A DNA stretch of 64,000 bases from Bacteroidaceae bacterium (GTDB lineage Bacteria > Bacteroidota > Bacteroidia > Bacteroidales > Bacteroidaceae), in assembly GCA_017645305.1 (NCBI GenBank), contig JAGCPD010000001.1:1-64000 (forward strand), read 5' to 3'. The translations under genes and the position numbers were made by a program. Positions within the stretch are counted from its first letter, which is position 1. Each line of letters opens with the position of its first letter. Below, piece by piece: positions 8,401-16,924 of the stretch. The notes below the pieces were generated by a model. The model was not told the origin of the DNA and did no database searches. It was given only the letters and a program-made list of their open reading frames with translations.

Positions 8401-11044
8401 CGTTATTGCGAACGAGACAAACTTCGTTGAGGATGATGAACTGGTAGCCTACCAGGCTCTGACCGATGAATATAGGGGGATTATAGAGTCATGGGAGGTA
8501 ATAGAGAACATCAATGACTTCCTGGATGCTTACAGAGAGGGATTAAAGACTAAAAATGCTATCAAGAAATCTGCTGCAAACTATGCTGCATACGTACAGG
8601 CTTGCGAGGCTGCTGCAGAATATATAAAGGAGAACAATCCTGCAGGTACATGGGCTGATTTCCTGAGTGCTTATCTTGGGGATGTTGTGGAACCCGGGAA
8701 GGACTATCCAAACGGAAGCTATTTATACATTATGGATAACCTCAACCTGGATGATGAGGCTCTTAAAGCCGAGGTTGCCTTTGTGGATCAGATGCTACAG
8801 AATGCTATTGCCGGAGGTATTACTTCAGGAACCGAGATTACCCGTCTGATTGTTAATCCTACCTTTACACAGGGTGAAGATAAATTCGAGGGCTGGAATA
8901 AGGAGGCTGGCGAGGGTGCTACCTTTGCTACCGGCGGTGTGCCAGAGATTATGAATATTGCCTGTGGTACGAACGGAACATTCGATATCAGCCAGACTGT
9001 AACATCGTTGCCCAATGGTATCTATATGATAGCCGCTAACGGTCTGTTCCGCTCAGGAGCCGATGTAAGACATCAATTCTATGCCGGCCAACTTTATCTG
9101 AACGGTACGGCAAACTACTTCATGTCGCCTGGCGAGGATGTTGTTTTGGAACAAAACGCTGTAACTGGAGAAAACTGCCTCGGTGAGGGTTCCGATGCCG
9201 ACTTTTATGATAAAGACGACTATATGATAGGTTATGTGCCCAAATCGTTAGAAGGCTGCTCATACGCTTATAGTGCCGGTCGCTACCAGAACTTCTGCGC
9301 AACAGAGGTTACAGACAGTACACTTACTATTGGCGTGCGTAGCCTTGGAACAGGCTTGGCAAGTGACTGGCTGCCTTTCGGTAATCTACATGTTTACTAT
9401 CTTGGCACTGCCGAGGAAGCCAACGGGAAGCTTGGTGACGTATTGGAAGGCTTTGTTGCCCGTGCTCAGATTATTGTAGATTTTGAAGTTGCCGATGAGG
9501 ATATTGACAAGAAGCCCAATATTTCTGCAGAGTTGAAGAACCGCCTTGCTGAGGCCATAGCTGATGTGGATAATGCTGCAACTGGTGAGCAGAAGATGGC
9601 TCTCATTAACACATTCTCTGCTCTCTTCAACGAGGTACATGCCTGCCGCAAGGCTTACGTCGCTATGGGAAAGGCATGTGGGCCTGCCGCTGACTTAATT
9701 GACATTCTACTTCAGACAGGGCTCATTAGCGACGAAGAACATAAAGAAATGGAAGAGCTCATTTATGCAGCATTTAATCATTTTGTAGTTGGTGATGTTA
9801 CGGCGGAAGAAGCTCTTGCTATTGCTGCAGAACTGAATATCATGGATAAGATGCTGCCCAGCGTTGATGGCTATTATCAGATATCCACAGCCACACAGTT
9901 GATGCTCTTTACTAAGGTTGTGAACGATGGTCAGTTTGATGCAAACGCTGTCTTGGTAGATGACATTGATTTGGCTGATTTGGCGGCTGAAGAAAGCCCC
10001 GAGGAAATGGATTTGTTATGGACACCTATTGGAAACTGGTCTAAAGACGGTTATGCTTTCAAGGGTCATTTCGACGGTCAGGGTCATACCATTAAGAACT
10101 TTAAGTCTTCTTCAACCCAGAACTTCTTCGGTTTGTTTGGTGTACTCTCTACAGGTTGTCTTATTGAGAACTTCACCATCTATGGTGACATTACTACGGA
10201 TAAACAATACACTGGCGGTGTAGCAGGTTTCTCACGTGATACAGAGACCTTCATCCGCAATGTCCACAGCTATGTGAACATTAGCAATTCATTGGCAGGT
10301 GCCAGACAAGGTGGCATTCTGGGCACAGCACAGAACGGCAAGGCTACAGTCGAGAACTGTACTTACTCTGCCACGCTGGACGGCAACGATGCAGGCGGAA
10401 GCGGTAACTATGGCGGAATCATTGGTTATATTAACAATAACGCAGCTGCCATCGCCATCATTAACAATTGCCTGTTCGACGGCGAGGTTGTCAACAACAA
10501 CGCATCGCCCGGTAACTGTACCTTTGGCGGTATTATTGGATACAACAACTCCGGTACAGTAACCATCAAGAACTGCTTGTCCATCGGTACAGTCCGTTCT
10601 GCAAGAGCTTCCCAGTTCTTCGGTGCACTCAACGGCAATAACTCAACGTTTGAAAACAACTATTATGTTGGCACTAATGTGAATGGTCCTGGTAGTGGTG
10701 GTACAGCGGCTGGTCCTGTTCCCGTAAAGGTTACTGCAGAACAATTGGCAAGCGGCGAGGTTTGCTACAAGTTAAATGGTGACCAGGAGGTACCCGCATG
10801 GTATCAGAATCTTACAGGTGAGGATAAGGATGCCTATCCTGTTCTGGATAATACCCACAAGACGGTTCTGTATGACGCAAACAAGGGTTATTACAATGGA
10901 GAAGAGGATGATGAGGATGGTATTTCAATCATTGAACATTCAACATTGAACATTGAACATTCCATCTACAATCTCTCTGGTCAGCGCATGAGTCGTATGC
11001 AGAAGGGTATCAACATTGTTAATGGCAAGAAGATACTTTATTAG
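5474..11044 (+). CDS. giant secreted LamG/GLUG-repeat surface protein (paralogue B)
   Basis: This 1856-residue exported protein has a signal peptide (about 1-25, ending 'TIMAQ'). A concanavalin A/LamG-like domain (about 29-240; 'AKWTFENTEDL', 'WYRVVFTYNEG') is absent from paralogue A. GLUG modules follow at about 245-600, 602-952 and 1463-1802. The helical/beta-sandwich/helical insert (about 955-1460) is shared with A; the stretch reading 'LASDWLPFGNLHVYYLGTA' is close to DNA-identical in the two genes. The protein ends with the same 'IYNLSGQRM' sorting-type tail. LamG domains bind glycans or proteins, so a role in adhesion or glycan capture is inferred; no catalytic motif is seen. An alternative view is that both are large scaffolds for other surface proteins. 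Confidence 0.85.
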   Translation: MKQKLYSLFLTALLCLAGGSMTIMAQTPEPTAKWTFENTEDLMAPSVGSLTLTPCKIPGNYTISPSTVSDVGITTADGPTEGSKAIYVPKAAALKVSRAEGAETSTAYTILLDFMVPNATSFNGLLQMDEANNNDGDLFTNKGQIGIGSLKYAGNIKDNTWYRVVFTYNEGNPANTQTRLYLNGAKIAEGGTNQRHIMAPFGFYVLCDEDGEKVDFTYLAQVAFWETPLTDEEVSELGAVIPPVVMEIATAEDLMNFAAAVNNGEDVKGMLTADIDLGGSAWTTPIGTSENNFIGTFDGQGHSITGFNAMSSVDGGGLFGYTSNAVIKNFSIYGKLESTAGTGSGVIGYPSGSTITGIHSYLEISVPNAEVHHVGGVVGSARGNNTITGCTFHGSMSVAYGSTDNFAGIVAYLGGDKVSFCANYGTISFDDQNCAAGGIAGYCNNASSYVQNCLNMGAVTYTEAEKTPNRSGAFVGWLRTHDPEKMKGNCWLEGSASSAGRDGGTIKLESAFCFNEAQLSTGEVCYNLNGDQSIIGWYQTLPGDEAPVLLDATHGQVYKNGRLHCNGDPSEDTHFSNENIGTTQDDHNVVDGFCDYCKLFFPDAFTPNADGFYEIANARQLAWFEQKVNTGTLTANAILTADIDFADLMPEGADPEETQVAWTPIGDWGNTRGVSGAGYQGHFDGQGHTIKNLNAAAKQNFFGLFGVISSNCIIENFTIYGTYKTNFQYTGGIAAYARDINPTIRNVHSFVNINNTYAGGRQAGILGGAHVDNANYKTTIENCIYSGILDGNDAGGSGNYGGMVGYANSNANNIVDITNCLFDGEVVNNNPTPGGCTFGGIVGYCNSAKVTVKNCLSLGTVSAAENKYGQFFGALNGNNSTFVNCYYAGDFVNGAGSGGKASGAVPAMVDSYQLTSGEITWKLNEEEFLDAVWRQEIDEDEYPKPTSVGAFVYQTPDGYASVSDNNPESFVPFRDGVIANETNFVEDDELVAYQALTDEYRGIIESWEVIENINDFLDAYREGLKTKNAIKKSAANYAAYVQACEAAAEYIKENNPAGTWADFLSAYLGDVVEPGKDYPNGSYLYIMDNLNLDDEALKAEVAFVDQMLQNAIAGGITSGTEITRLIVNPTFTQGEDKFEGWNKEAGEGATFATGGVPEIMNIACGTNGTFDISQTVTSLPNGIYMIAANGLFRSGADVRHQFYAGQLYLNGTANYFMSPGEDVVLEQNAVTGENCLGEGSDADFYDKDDYMIGYVPKSLEGCSYAYSAGRYQNFCATEVTDSTLTIGVRSLGTGLASDWLPFGNLHVYYLGTAEEANGKLGDVLEGFVARAQIIVDFEVADEDIDKKPNISAELKNRLAEAIADVDNAATGEQKMALINTFSALFNEVHACRKAYVAMGKACGPAADLIDILLQTGLISDEEHKEMEELIYAAFNHFVVGDVTAEEALAIAAELNIMDKMLPSVDGYYQISTATQLMLFTKVVNDGQFDANAVLVDDIDLADLAAEESPEEMDLLWTPIGNWSKDGYAFKGHFDGQGHTIKNFKSSSTQNFFGLFGVLSTGCLIENFTIYGDITTDKQYTGGVAGFSRDTETFIRNVHSYVNISNSLAGARQGGILGTAQNGKATVENCTYSATLDGNDAGGSGNYGGIIGYINNNAAAIAIINNCLFDGEVVNNNASPGNCTFGGIIGYNNSGTVTIKNCLSIGTVRSARASQFFGALNGNNSTFENNYYVGTNVNGPGSGGTAAGPVPVKVTAEQLASGEVCYKLNGDQEVPAWYQNLTGEDKDAYPVLDNTHKTVLYDANKGYYNGEEDDEDGISIIEHSTLNIEHSIYNLSGQRMSRMQKGINIVNGKKILY

Positions 11045-11147
11045 GTGAAAATGAAAGATGAAAGAGTGAAAAGTGAAAAATTATAGATAATATAATTATA
11101 AGTCTGTAAATTGGGGGGCGTGGCTGTGGCTGCGCCCTCTTTTTTTG
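10910..11147 (+). repeat. duplicated gene tail plus terminator, copy 2
   Basis: Second copy of the tail/terminator segment described at 5086-5307. It carries extra GAAAGATGAAAGAG repeat units directly after the stop codon, so the short repeats changed after the duplication. Confidence 0.85.
11116..11147 (+). terminator. terminator of GLUG protein B
   Basis: GGGCGTGGC pairs with GCTGCGCCC around TGTG, followed by TCTTTTTTT. It is the same hairpin as at 5276 with a perfect outer pair. Confidence 0.78.
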
Positions 11148-11230
11148 AGCACATAGGAAAAATTGTTGGTGCACGTAGAAAAAACTTTTTCTACACACAG
11201 GAAAAATTTTTCCAATAGAAAGAAAAATTG

Positions 11231-11238
11231 TACCTTTG
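11231..11238 (+). promoter_or_regulatory. -7 box (TACCTTTG)
   Basis: TACCTTTG lies 19 bases before the ATG at 11257, giving a very short leader. A T-rich stretch (AATTTTTCC) sits about 20 bases further upstream. Confidence 0.65.
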
Positions 11239-11256
11239 CCATAAAAGAAGTAAATA

Positions 11257-13053
11257 ATGAATAATAGTAATAGAAATCTGGCTGTTCTTGTGGCATTGTT
11301 ATGCAGCCTTTGCTGTGTATGGGCTGATGTGCCTTTGCAATACTACAATAGTGTGAACGGTAAGAAAAAGGCTGAGTTGAAAAAAGCGTTCTACAATGTG
11401 ATTAGTCCCCACACAAGAATAGGGTATAGTGGTCTGTGGGCGGCTTACGAGAAGGTGGATTATTTGGAAAATACAAATGAGCAGGGACAGCATCAGGTAA
11501 TGGACTACTATAGCGACGAGGTGTATTACTTCAAAGGCAACGGTTCTGCAGTGGATGGTATGAACAAAGAACATGTTGCTCCCCAAAGTTGGTGGGGCGG
11601 CGGAACTAGCATAGCTGTAGGTAATGATCTTATTCAGGTAATTCCGTCGGATTCGAAAGCAAATAATGCGAAGGGCAATTATCCGTTGGGTGTGGTGAAG
11701 GGAACGCCATCATATCCTTCAAATCCCAGTCTTAATTCACGTATGAAGACCGGGCGTAACGCAAATGGAGAGATGGTGTTTGAACCATGCGACGAATATA
11801 AGGGAGATTTTGCACGAATCTATTTTTATGTGGCTACTTGCTACTCTGACGTTAATTGGGAAAATCGCAATGATGTGAATGTCTCTTTCATAAAAGAAGA
11901 TTATCCCACACTGAAGTCTGACATTCTGCCGATTCTGCTGCAATGGTCGAGACAAGATCCCGTGTGTGAATGGGAGAAAACCCGCAACGAGCGTGCTTAC
12001 GGTATACAGGGTAACCGTAATCCTTTTATTGATTTTCCGTATCTGGCAGAATATATCTGGGGTGACAGTGTAGATTATGCCTTTGATTTATATACAACAT
12101 TCACAGGTATTCCAGACGGTGAAGAGGAGCAGCCAGTCTTTGAGGTTTCGCCTGAAAATGTAATCTTTGCGGCCGTTCCCGGTGAGGCCAGTGAGCCCAA
12201 GCAGGTAACGGTTAGAATGGAAAATACAAAGGATAAGACCTTTACGGCTCAGGTGGATGGACCCTTTGAATTGTCTGACGATCCCGATGCCGATGATGAA
12301 GACTGGTCAAAGACTATGATGCTCTTAGGCTCTCCGATTGGCTCTTCCTTCTTCGTCCGTCTTTCTGCTCAAGACGAGGGAAGTTATCAGGGAGCCATCA
12401 CATTCAGTACAAAGGGTGTTAAGGACATTGTGGTTTCTCTGTCAGCTGTTGTGGGTGGTCAGGATTTGGAACCCTTCTTTGAGGACTTTGGAAAGGGTTC
12501 AAAGAGCAGTTATGCTGCAGCTACAGTGGAGTGTTCTGCCGCCACATGGTTGTTGAACGATGCACTCATTGCCAAGGATGCAAATACCAACGGAACACCT
12601 TCTGTAAGGCTGAAGGGCTCGGGTGTTCTGGAGATGCAAACTGACAAGTTAGGCGGTTGTGACTACCTGTGGTTCTATGCTGGTAACTATGGAAACGATA
12701 CCGGTGTAACGCTTCAGGTCAGTTATTCACTGGATGCCGGACGTACGTGGACGGAAGTTGCCACTCTGCAGTCGTTCGACGGGTGGCAGCGCTATGGTTT
12801 TGCCATTCAGCAGCCGGGCAGCATACGTCTTAGGTTCCAAGGTGGTGGTGTTGCCTCTAAGCGCCTGAATATCGACGATATAGAAATGAGCCACTACGAT
12901 GATGAGACTGGAATTGCAGAAATTAATAACTCCTATGAGACCTATAAGTCTTATGAGTCTTATGGGACCTACGACCTTGCAGGCCGCAGGGTAACTGCTC
13001 CACACAAACCTGGTATTTATATCATTAACGGCAAAAAGGTGTTGGTAAGATAA
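11257..13053 (+). CDS. secreted endonuclease I family nuclease with sorting-type tail
   Basis: This 598-residue protein has a signal peptide (1-24). An endonuclease I (EndA/NucM-type) domain spans about 25-290, with '[11 protein letters not shown]' (catalytic His106 expected) and '[16 protein letters not shown]' (130-145), the family's His-Asn metal-site pattern. The family cuts DNA and RNA non-specifically. A beta-rich segment follows ('[15 protein letters not shown]'), then a second beta-sandwich (about 405-550), and the tail 'TYDLAGRRV...[13 protein letters not shown]', a sorting-type C-terminus. The linker before the tail ([16 protein letters not shown]) is encoded by a short direct repeat. 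It probably degrades extracellular nucleic acid at the cell surface, and is one of five secreted nuclease-fold proteins in this window. Confidence 0.88.
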   Translation: MNNSNRNLAVLVALLCSLCCVWADVPLQYYNSVNGKKKAELKKAFYNVISPHTRIGYSGLWAAYEKVDYLENTNEQGQHQVMDYYSDEVYYFKGNGSAVDGMNKEHVAPQSWWGGGTSIAVGNDLIQVIPSDSKANNAKGNYPLGVVKGTPSYPSNPSLNSRMKTGRNANGEMVFEPCDEYKGDFARIYFYVATCYSDVNWENRNDVNVSFIKEDYPTLKSDILPILLQWSRQDPVCEWEKTRNERAYGIQGNRNPFIDFPYLAEYIWGDSVDYAFDLYTTFTGIPDGEEEQPVFEVSPENVIFAAVPGEASEPKQVTVRMENTKDKTFTAQVDGPFELSDDPDADDEDWSKTMMLLGSPIGSSFFVRLSAQDEGSYQGAITFSTKGVKDIVVSLSAVVGGQDLEPFFEDFGKGSKSSYAAATVECSAATWLLNDALIAKDANTNGTPSVRLKGSGVLEMQTDKLGGCDYLWFYAGNYGNDTGVTLQVSYSLDAGRTWTEVATLQSFDGWQRYGFAIQQPGSIRLRFQGGGVASKRLNIDDIEMSHYDDETGIAEINNSYETYKSYESYGTYDLAGRRVTAPHKPGIYIINGKKVLVR

Positions 13054-13060
13054 CTTTAGG

Positions 13061-13795
13061 ATGCGCTACTTCATAACACTATCCTATGACGGCACCCGTT
13101 ATCACGGTTGGCAGATACAGCCTAACGGCATCAGTGTGCAAGAGACATTGCAACAGGCACTTTCCACCTTGTTACGTGAACCTATAGAGGTGGTGGGAGC
13201 AGGAAGAACCGATGCTGGTGTTCATGCCAGAATGATGGTGGCACACTTTGATTATGAAGGCTCTCCCGACTGCCCACAGCTTCTTTACCGTCTTAACAAG
13301 ATACTTCCGCCAGACATAGCGGTGCAGAATATAGAGCCTGTAGCTCCTGATATGCATGCCCGTTTTTCTGCCACCGGCAGAACGTATCATTACTTTGTGC
13401 ATACCCGAAAGGACCCTTTCTGCCGTCATTACAGTTGGCTCTTGCATGGTAGTATAGACTTCGCTGCGATGAACGAGGCTGCACAGGCGCTGCTCCGATA
13501 TCAGGATTTTACCAGCTTTTCGAAGGTCAACACAGACACTAAGACCAATCTTTGCACCATAACGGAGGCACATTGGGATGAAATCGGTGACGGACAATGG
13601 CGTTTTACCATCACAGCCAACCGTTTCCTTCGTAACATGGTGAGGGCCATTGTGGGAACGCTTCTTGAGGTGGGAAGAGGCAGAATGACAAAGGACGAGT
13701 TCTGCCAGGTGATAGAGCAAAAGAACCGTTGTTCTGCAGGAGAAAGTGTTCCTGGAAACGCACTGTTCCTTATTGATGTAGACTTTAGGCGTTAG
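13061..13795 (+). CDS. truA: tRNA pseudouridine(38-40) synthase TruA
   Basis: This 244-residue cytoplasmic enzyme converts U38-U40 of tRNA anticodon arms to pseudouridine. '[11 protein letters not shown]' contains the catalytic Asp51, and the N-terminal '[14 protein letters not shown]' and late '[14 protein letters not shown]' motifs are typical. The length is normal for the family. It starts 7 bases after the nuclease gene, so the two may be co-transcribed. Its last codons (D-F-R-R-stop) are made from the repeat unit GACTTTAGGCGTTAG, so the natural C-terminus has probably been rewritten by a repeat. Confidence 0.96.
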   Translation: MRYFITLSYDGTRYHGWQIQPNGISVQETLQQALSTLLREPIEVVGAGRTDAGVHARMMVAHFDYEGSPDCPQLLYRLNKILPPDIAVQNIEPVAPDMHARFSATGRTYHYFVHTRKDPFCRHYSWLLHGSIDFAAMNEAAQALLRYQDFTSFSKVNTDTKTNLCTITEAHWDEIGDGQWRFTITANRFLRNMVRAIVGTLLEVGRGRMTKDEFCQVIEQKNRCSAGESVPGNALFLIDVDFRR

Positions 13796-13810
13796 ACTTT
13801 AGACTTTAGT
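13781..13810. repeat. left inverted arm of heptamer repeats
   Basis: The units GACTTTAGGCGTTAGAC and TTTAGACTTTAG overlap the end of truA. TTAGGCGTTAGACTTT (13785-13800) is a perfect inverse of 14206-14221, so the four-helix-bundle gene lies between inverted arms. Confidence 0.85.
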
Positions 13811-13847
13811 TGCATTAAGAAAAGGGATATTTTTTTGAATTGTTTTT

Positions 13848-14228
13848 ATGAAATCTAGCGATTACAAACAGTTGAAAGTGTGGCAGAAAGCTATGGATTT
13901 AACTATAGAAATATATAACTTGGTAAAGTTGTTGCCAAAAGAAGAGACATATGCGCTTTCTGACCAAATGAGACGGGCTGTTGTTTCAATCCCTTCTAAT
14001 ATAGCTGAGGGGCAGGGAAGAAATTCTGATAAAGAGTTTATAAATTTTCTCTCAGTAGCTCGAGGCTCATTATGGGAACTTGAAACCCAGATAGAGATTT
14101 GTGGACGGTTAGGATACATAGATGAGAATAAGAAAGCTATAACTTATCTTATGACAACGGAAGTCAGCAAGATGTTGAATGCTTTGTCAAACTCATTAAC
14201 AACTAAAAGTCTAACGCCTAACGTCTAA
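13848..14228 (+). CDS. four-helix bundle protein (S23 / 23S rRNA intervening-sequence family)
   Basis: This 126-residue protein has the family hallmarks 'DYKQLKVWQKAMDL', 'LSDQMRRAVVSIPSNIAEG' and 'EFINFLSVARGSLWELETQ'. The family (TIGR02436-type) folds as a four-helix bundle forming pentamers. It is often encoded inside 23S rRNA intervening sequences and is structurally related to Avd, the accessory protein of diversity-generating retroelements; its biochemical role is unsettled. Here it lies between truA and a transporter, far from rRNA, inside inverted arms of the TAACGTC/TAAAGTC repeat family. The last ten residues (..TTKSLTPNV) are read from the right-hand array. No reverse transcriptase is nearby. 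I infer that it may belong to, or travel with, the repeat family. Confidence 0.88.
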   Translation: MKSSDYKQLKVWQKAMDLTIEIYNLVKLLPKEETYALSDQMRRAVVSIPSNIAEGQGRNSDKEFINFLSVARGSLWELETQIEICGRLGYIDENKKAITYLMTTEVSKMLNALSNSLTTKSLTPNV

Positions 14229-14250
14229 CGTCTAAAGTCTAAAGTCTAAT
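14202..14250. repeat. right inverted arm of heptamer repeats
   Basis: The run AAAGTCTAACGCCTAA is followed by CGTCTAACGTCTAAAGTC and two more heptamers (TAACGTC/TAAAGTC). It overlaps the 3' end of the four-helix-bundle gene and ends one base before the next ATG. The first 16 bases are the inverse of the left arm. Confidence 0.85.
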
Positions 14251-15144
14251 ATGTGGATAGTATGTGCCTTCCTTTCTGCCGCTTTGTTGGGATGCTATGA
14301 TGTATTCAAGAAGCATTCCTTAAGGGGAAACGCTGTCATACCTGTCTTGTTCCTGAATACACTGTTCTGTTCCCTCATCTTTGCTCCTATGGCGTTGGCT
14401 GTTCCTTTCGGGGGATGGGAGGTTCAGCGTTACATAGTACTGAAGGCCTGTATTGTGTTGAGTAGTTGGATGCTGGGTTACATAGGTATGAAATACCTGC
14501 CCCTTACGTTGGTAGGGCCTATCAATGCTACCCGTCCCGTAATGGTGCTGCTGGGTGCGCTCCTGATATTCGGTGAACGCTTGAATCTGTATCAGTGGAT
14601 AGGTGTAGTCTTTGCTATGCTTAGTTTCTTTTTGCTAAGCAGAAGCGGAAGGAAAGAAGGTATAGATTTTCGGCATAACCGTTGGATTCTTTGTACTGTG
14701 GGTGCTGCCATACTGGGTGCTTTAAGCGGACTGTATGACAAGTTCCTGCTGGCCTCTCCTCAAGACGGCGGGGTGGGATTGAACAAACTTGTCGTACAGA
14801 GTTATTACAACTTTTATCAGTGTCTGATGATGGGGGTTTTACTTTTGATGCTCTGGTATCCTCGTCGGCATAAAGGGGAGCCTTTCCATTGGATCTGGAG
14901 TATTCCCCTTATAAGCATCTTCCTGAGTGTGGCCGACTATGTGTATTTCTGTTCCCTACACCAGGCTGGAGCACTGGTTAGTGTGGTCAGCATGGTACGC
15001 AGGGGCAGCGTGGTAGTAAGTTTTATGATAGGTGCCTTCCTCTTCCACGAGAAGAACCTCAGAAGTAAAGCCGTAGATTTGTTACTTGTGCTAATAGGTA
15101 TGGTGTTCCTGTTCCTTGGAACTTCGCTAACCGCTAACCCTTAA
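14251..15144 (+). CDS. EamA/DMT-superfamily transporter
   Basis: This 297-residue integral inner-membrane protein has about ten hydrophobic segments in two five-helix halves, as in drug/metabolite exporters and nucleotide-sugar-type carriers. Visible features are the N-terminal 'WIVCAFLSAALLGCYDVFKK' helix, the 'GPINATRPVMVLLGALLIFGERL' end of the first EamA repeat, and a second repeat closing with 'GAFLFHEKNLRSK'. The substrate cannot be read from sequence. Start is the ATG at 14251, directly after the repeat array. The C-terminus (SLTANP, then stop) is encoded by CGCTAACCGCTAACCC, another repeat family. Confidence 0.88.
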   Translation: MWIVCAFLSAALLGCYDVFKKHSLRGNAVIPVLFLNTLFCSLIFAPMALAVPFGGWEVQRYIVLKACIVLSSWMLGYIGMKYLPLTLVGPINATRPVMVLLGALLIFGERLNLYQWIGVVFAMLSFFLLSRSGRKEGIDFRHNRWILCTVGAAILGALSGLYDKFLLASPQDGGVGLNKLVVQSYYNFYQCLMMGVLLLMLWYPRRHKGEPFHWIWSIPLISIFLSVADYVYFCSLHQAGALVSVVSMVRRGSVVVSFMIGAFLFHEKNLRSKAVDLLLVLIGMVFLFLGTSLTANP

Positions 15145-15174
15145 CCGCTACTCGCTACTCGCTAACCCTACTCA
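15122..15174. repeat. CGCTAAC / CGCTACT repeat tract
   Basis: TTCGCTAACCGCTAACCC is followed by TTAACCGCTACTCGCTACT and CGCTAACCCTACTC. It provides the end of the EamA gene and fills the gap to the convergent DUF3256 gene. The same family recurs at 44616, 47866 and 49196. Confidence 0.8.
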
Positions 15175-15753
15175 AAGCTTTACTGCGATAGCGCTTAGAG
15201 AATTTTTTACGGTTTCCCTTTGTGCTTTTGTCAATTCTGTGGTCTGAATCTCCCATGTAAGGGTCGTATCATCAGGGCTCAGGCTTGCCTTTATAAGCGG
15301 AAGTTGACGAAGCATACCACACACTTCAGCATCCGCACCGGGTTGAAAGAACTCATCCGCCTTAGGGCGTTCCACGGTATAGGAAACAGGCTGCCATGAA
15401 ACATTATAAAAGAAAACTTCACTGTCTGCAGCCGGTCCGTAATAGGTCCTTACCAGACAAAGAAGAGAATCATTAAAGATTTTCATTTCTACAGAACTCT
15501 TCTCTGATATCTGAAGGCGGAGATAATCAGCCGTAAGAGCTGTCAGCTCGGAATAAGTGTCGAATTTGTTCTTAATCCTTGCCCTCATATTATTCTCAAT
15601 GAAGTCTATGCAGTCCAATTTGTTGTTTTTTGTCAGCAAAGGGAATATACTGTCAGGCGTGTTTGCAAACACGTCGCGCATCTTTATCTGCTGTGCCGAA
15701 GTATTACAGCAGAATCCAAAAAACACAATAAATGAAACTAGAAGTCTAATCAT
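15172..15753 (-). CDS. DUF3256 family exported protein
   Basis: This 193-residue protein has a signal peptide (MIRLLVSFIVFFGFCCNTSAQ) and the arrangement I recognise as DUF3256: 'DVFANTPDSIFPLLTKNNKL', 'DCIDFIENNM' and 'YYGPAADSEVFFYNVSWQPV'. The family is restricted to Bacteroidales, is periplasmic or outer-membrane-associated, and has no known function. It is convergent with the EamA gene. The start is the ATG followed by the hydrophobic signal. Confidence 0.8.
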   Translation of the reverse strand: MIRLLVSFIVFFGFCCNTSAQQIKMRDVFANTPDSIFPLLTKNNKLDCIDFIENNMRARIKNKFDTYSELTALTADYLRLQISEKSSVEMKIFNDSLLCLVRTYYGPAADSEVFFYNVSWQPVSYTVERPKADEFFQPGADAEVCGMLRQLPLIKASLSPDDTTLTWEIQTTELTKAQRETVKNSLSAIAVKL

Positions 15754-15754
15754 A

Positions 15755-15852
15755 GTTTACAGTTTATAATTTACAGTTTGTAGTTGTCACAGCGGAAGCA
15801 AATTCTTCACTTTTTACTTTTCACTCTTTCATTCTTTCATTCTTCACTTTAA
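15755..15852. repeat. intergenic repeat mosaic
   Basis: TTTACAGTTTATAATTTACAG (reverse of the AATTGTAAA family) is followed by TTCACTTTTTACTTTTCAC and three TTCATTCT units. It occupies the whole gap between two minus-strand genes, leaving no obvious promoter for the DUF3256 gene. Confidence 0.65.
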
Positions 15853-16809
15853 TCACCAGTTCCATTCTGAAAGATTGCGGGTTGCTTCAACCGAAGCCTC
15901 CACATCATCCGGCAGGTTAGGGAAGAAATCAATGCCCGTTCGGGCTTCCAGTTCATCAATGCTGATGGTATAATCCTTTATATTATTGGCTGTGTTAGAT
16001 TTGTGTTCCGCCCAAAAGGCGATGGCGTGGTATTGGTCGTTATTGTCAAGTCGCAATATAGCCATCCAGAAATAGCGGGGCACAGGAATGCTGATGCTGC
16101 GATTCGTTAGTTTGTTGATTTCCTGTGCTGTCAACAACGGATTAGAGATACTTTCCGTAGGGGTAGTTGTTCCGCCCTTGGCAATAAAGAGGGTCTTGCG
16201 CCTACTCTTGTTGAAGCCCAGATTGTGTACCCAGTTCTCCATATTCAGCCAGATGCCGCTATTGAAGTTGTACAACTGAGGCTGCATGTTTGAGAGGTAG
16301 AAAGTCTGCCCGTTAGCGTTTTGTGACATCAGCCGGTCTTGCGAGTTTACAATATGTCCGCGTGTGAAACCGCTACCATAATAGTCAGACAGGCGGGTGC
16401 GATACTGCGCAGGAATGACAGAGTCCTCCTGAAACGGGTCGCTATCGTAATATGCACCTTTCCAAATGGTACCTTTATCACCATTATTCCAGTTGTTGCG
16501 GTTCCAGTTCGAGATAGCATTCAAGTCTGTTATTGCGTATGCCGCCCAGCGTTGTGTTTTCTGCAGCTTGTCCCACTCTTCGGTATAAGTAACACCATAT
16601 TTGGTGGTACTGTGTACAATAAACATGCTCTGGTCCTTAACAGCAGGAACCTCTAAACGCTGTTGGTAGGCTTTAGCCTCCATACCTATAAGGGAAACCA
16701 GTCTGTCCTCGTTAGATCCGGGATTGGGACTGCCGTTCTCTTCTTTGCTACATGCTACCAGGCAAATAGTTGCGCAGAGCAGTATTGGGTAAAAATAGAA
16801 CTTCTTCAT
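15853..16809 (-). CDS. DNA/RNA non-specific endonuclease lipoprotein (NUC1 family)
   Basis: This 318-residue protein has a lipobox (CLVAC, lipidated Cys20 expected), so it is probably anchored at the outer membrane. The nuclease domain carries 'GFTRGHIVNSQDR', with His152 in the RGH position of the family's DRGH motif, and 'NMQPQLYNFNSGIWLNME', giving the Asn/Glu metal-binding part. Enzymes of this fold degrade both DNA and RNA with Mg2+. The Arg of the usual DRGH is kept while the Asp is replaced by Thr149. The gene follows rpmE2 on the same strand behind a terminator-like hairpin. Confidence 0.88.
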   Translation of the reverse strand: MKKFYFYPILLCATICLVACSKEENGSPNPGSNEDRLVSLIGMEAKAYQQRLEVPAVKDQSMFIVHSTTKYGVTYTEEWDKLQKTQRWAAYAITDLNAISNWNRNNWNNGDKGTIWKGAYYDSDPFQEDSVIPAQYRTRLSDYYGSGFTRGHIVNSQDRLMSQNANGQTFYLSNMQPQLYNFNSGIWLNMENWVHNLGFNKSRRKTLFIAKGGTTTPTESISNPLLTAQEINKLTNRSISIPVPRYFWMAILRLDNNDQYHAIAFWAEHKSNTANNIKDYTISIDELEARTGIDFFPNLPDDVEASVEATRNLSEWNW

Positions 16810-16841
16810 TTTCTTTGTGGGATGGTGTGGGGTGTCTTTGG

Positions 16842-16883
16842 GAAAGAAAAAGAGGTGCAGACGTTTTCTTCATCCACACCTCT
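16842..16883 (-). terminator. terminator after rpmE2
   Basis: On the minus strand AGAGGTG pairs with CACCTCT and is followed by TTTTTCTTTCC. The loop is long (19 bases). It separates rpmE2 from the nuclease gene. Confidence 0.5.
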
Positions 16884-16924
16884 TCTCCTATTATTTGTCT
16901 TGTTTCTCTGAGGCTTGCTCCAAA

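Noticed and set aside
13848..14228. Diversity-generating retroelement (Avd-like protein present)
   Set aside because: No reverse transcriptase and no template/variable repeat pair with A-directed differences was seen in the window.
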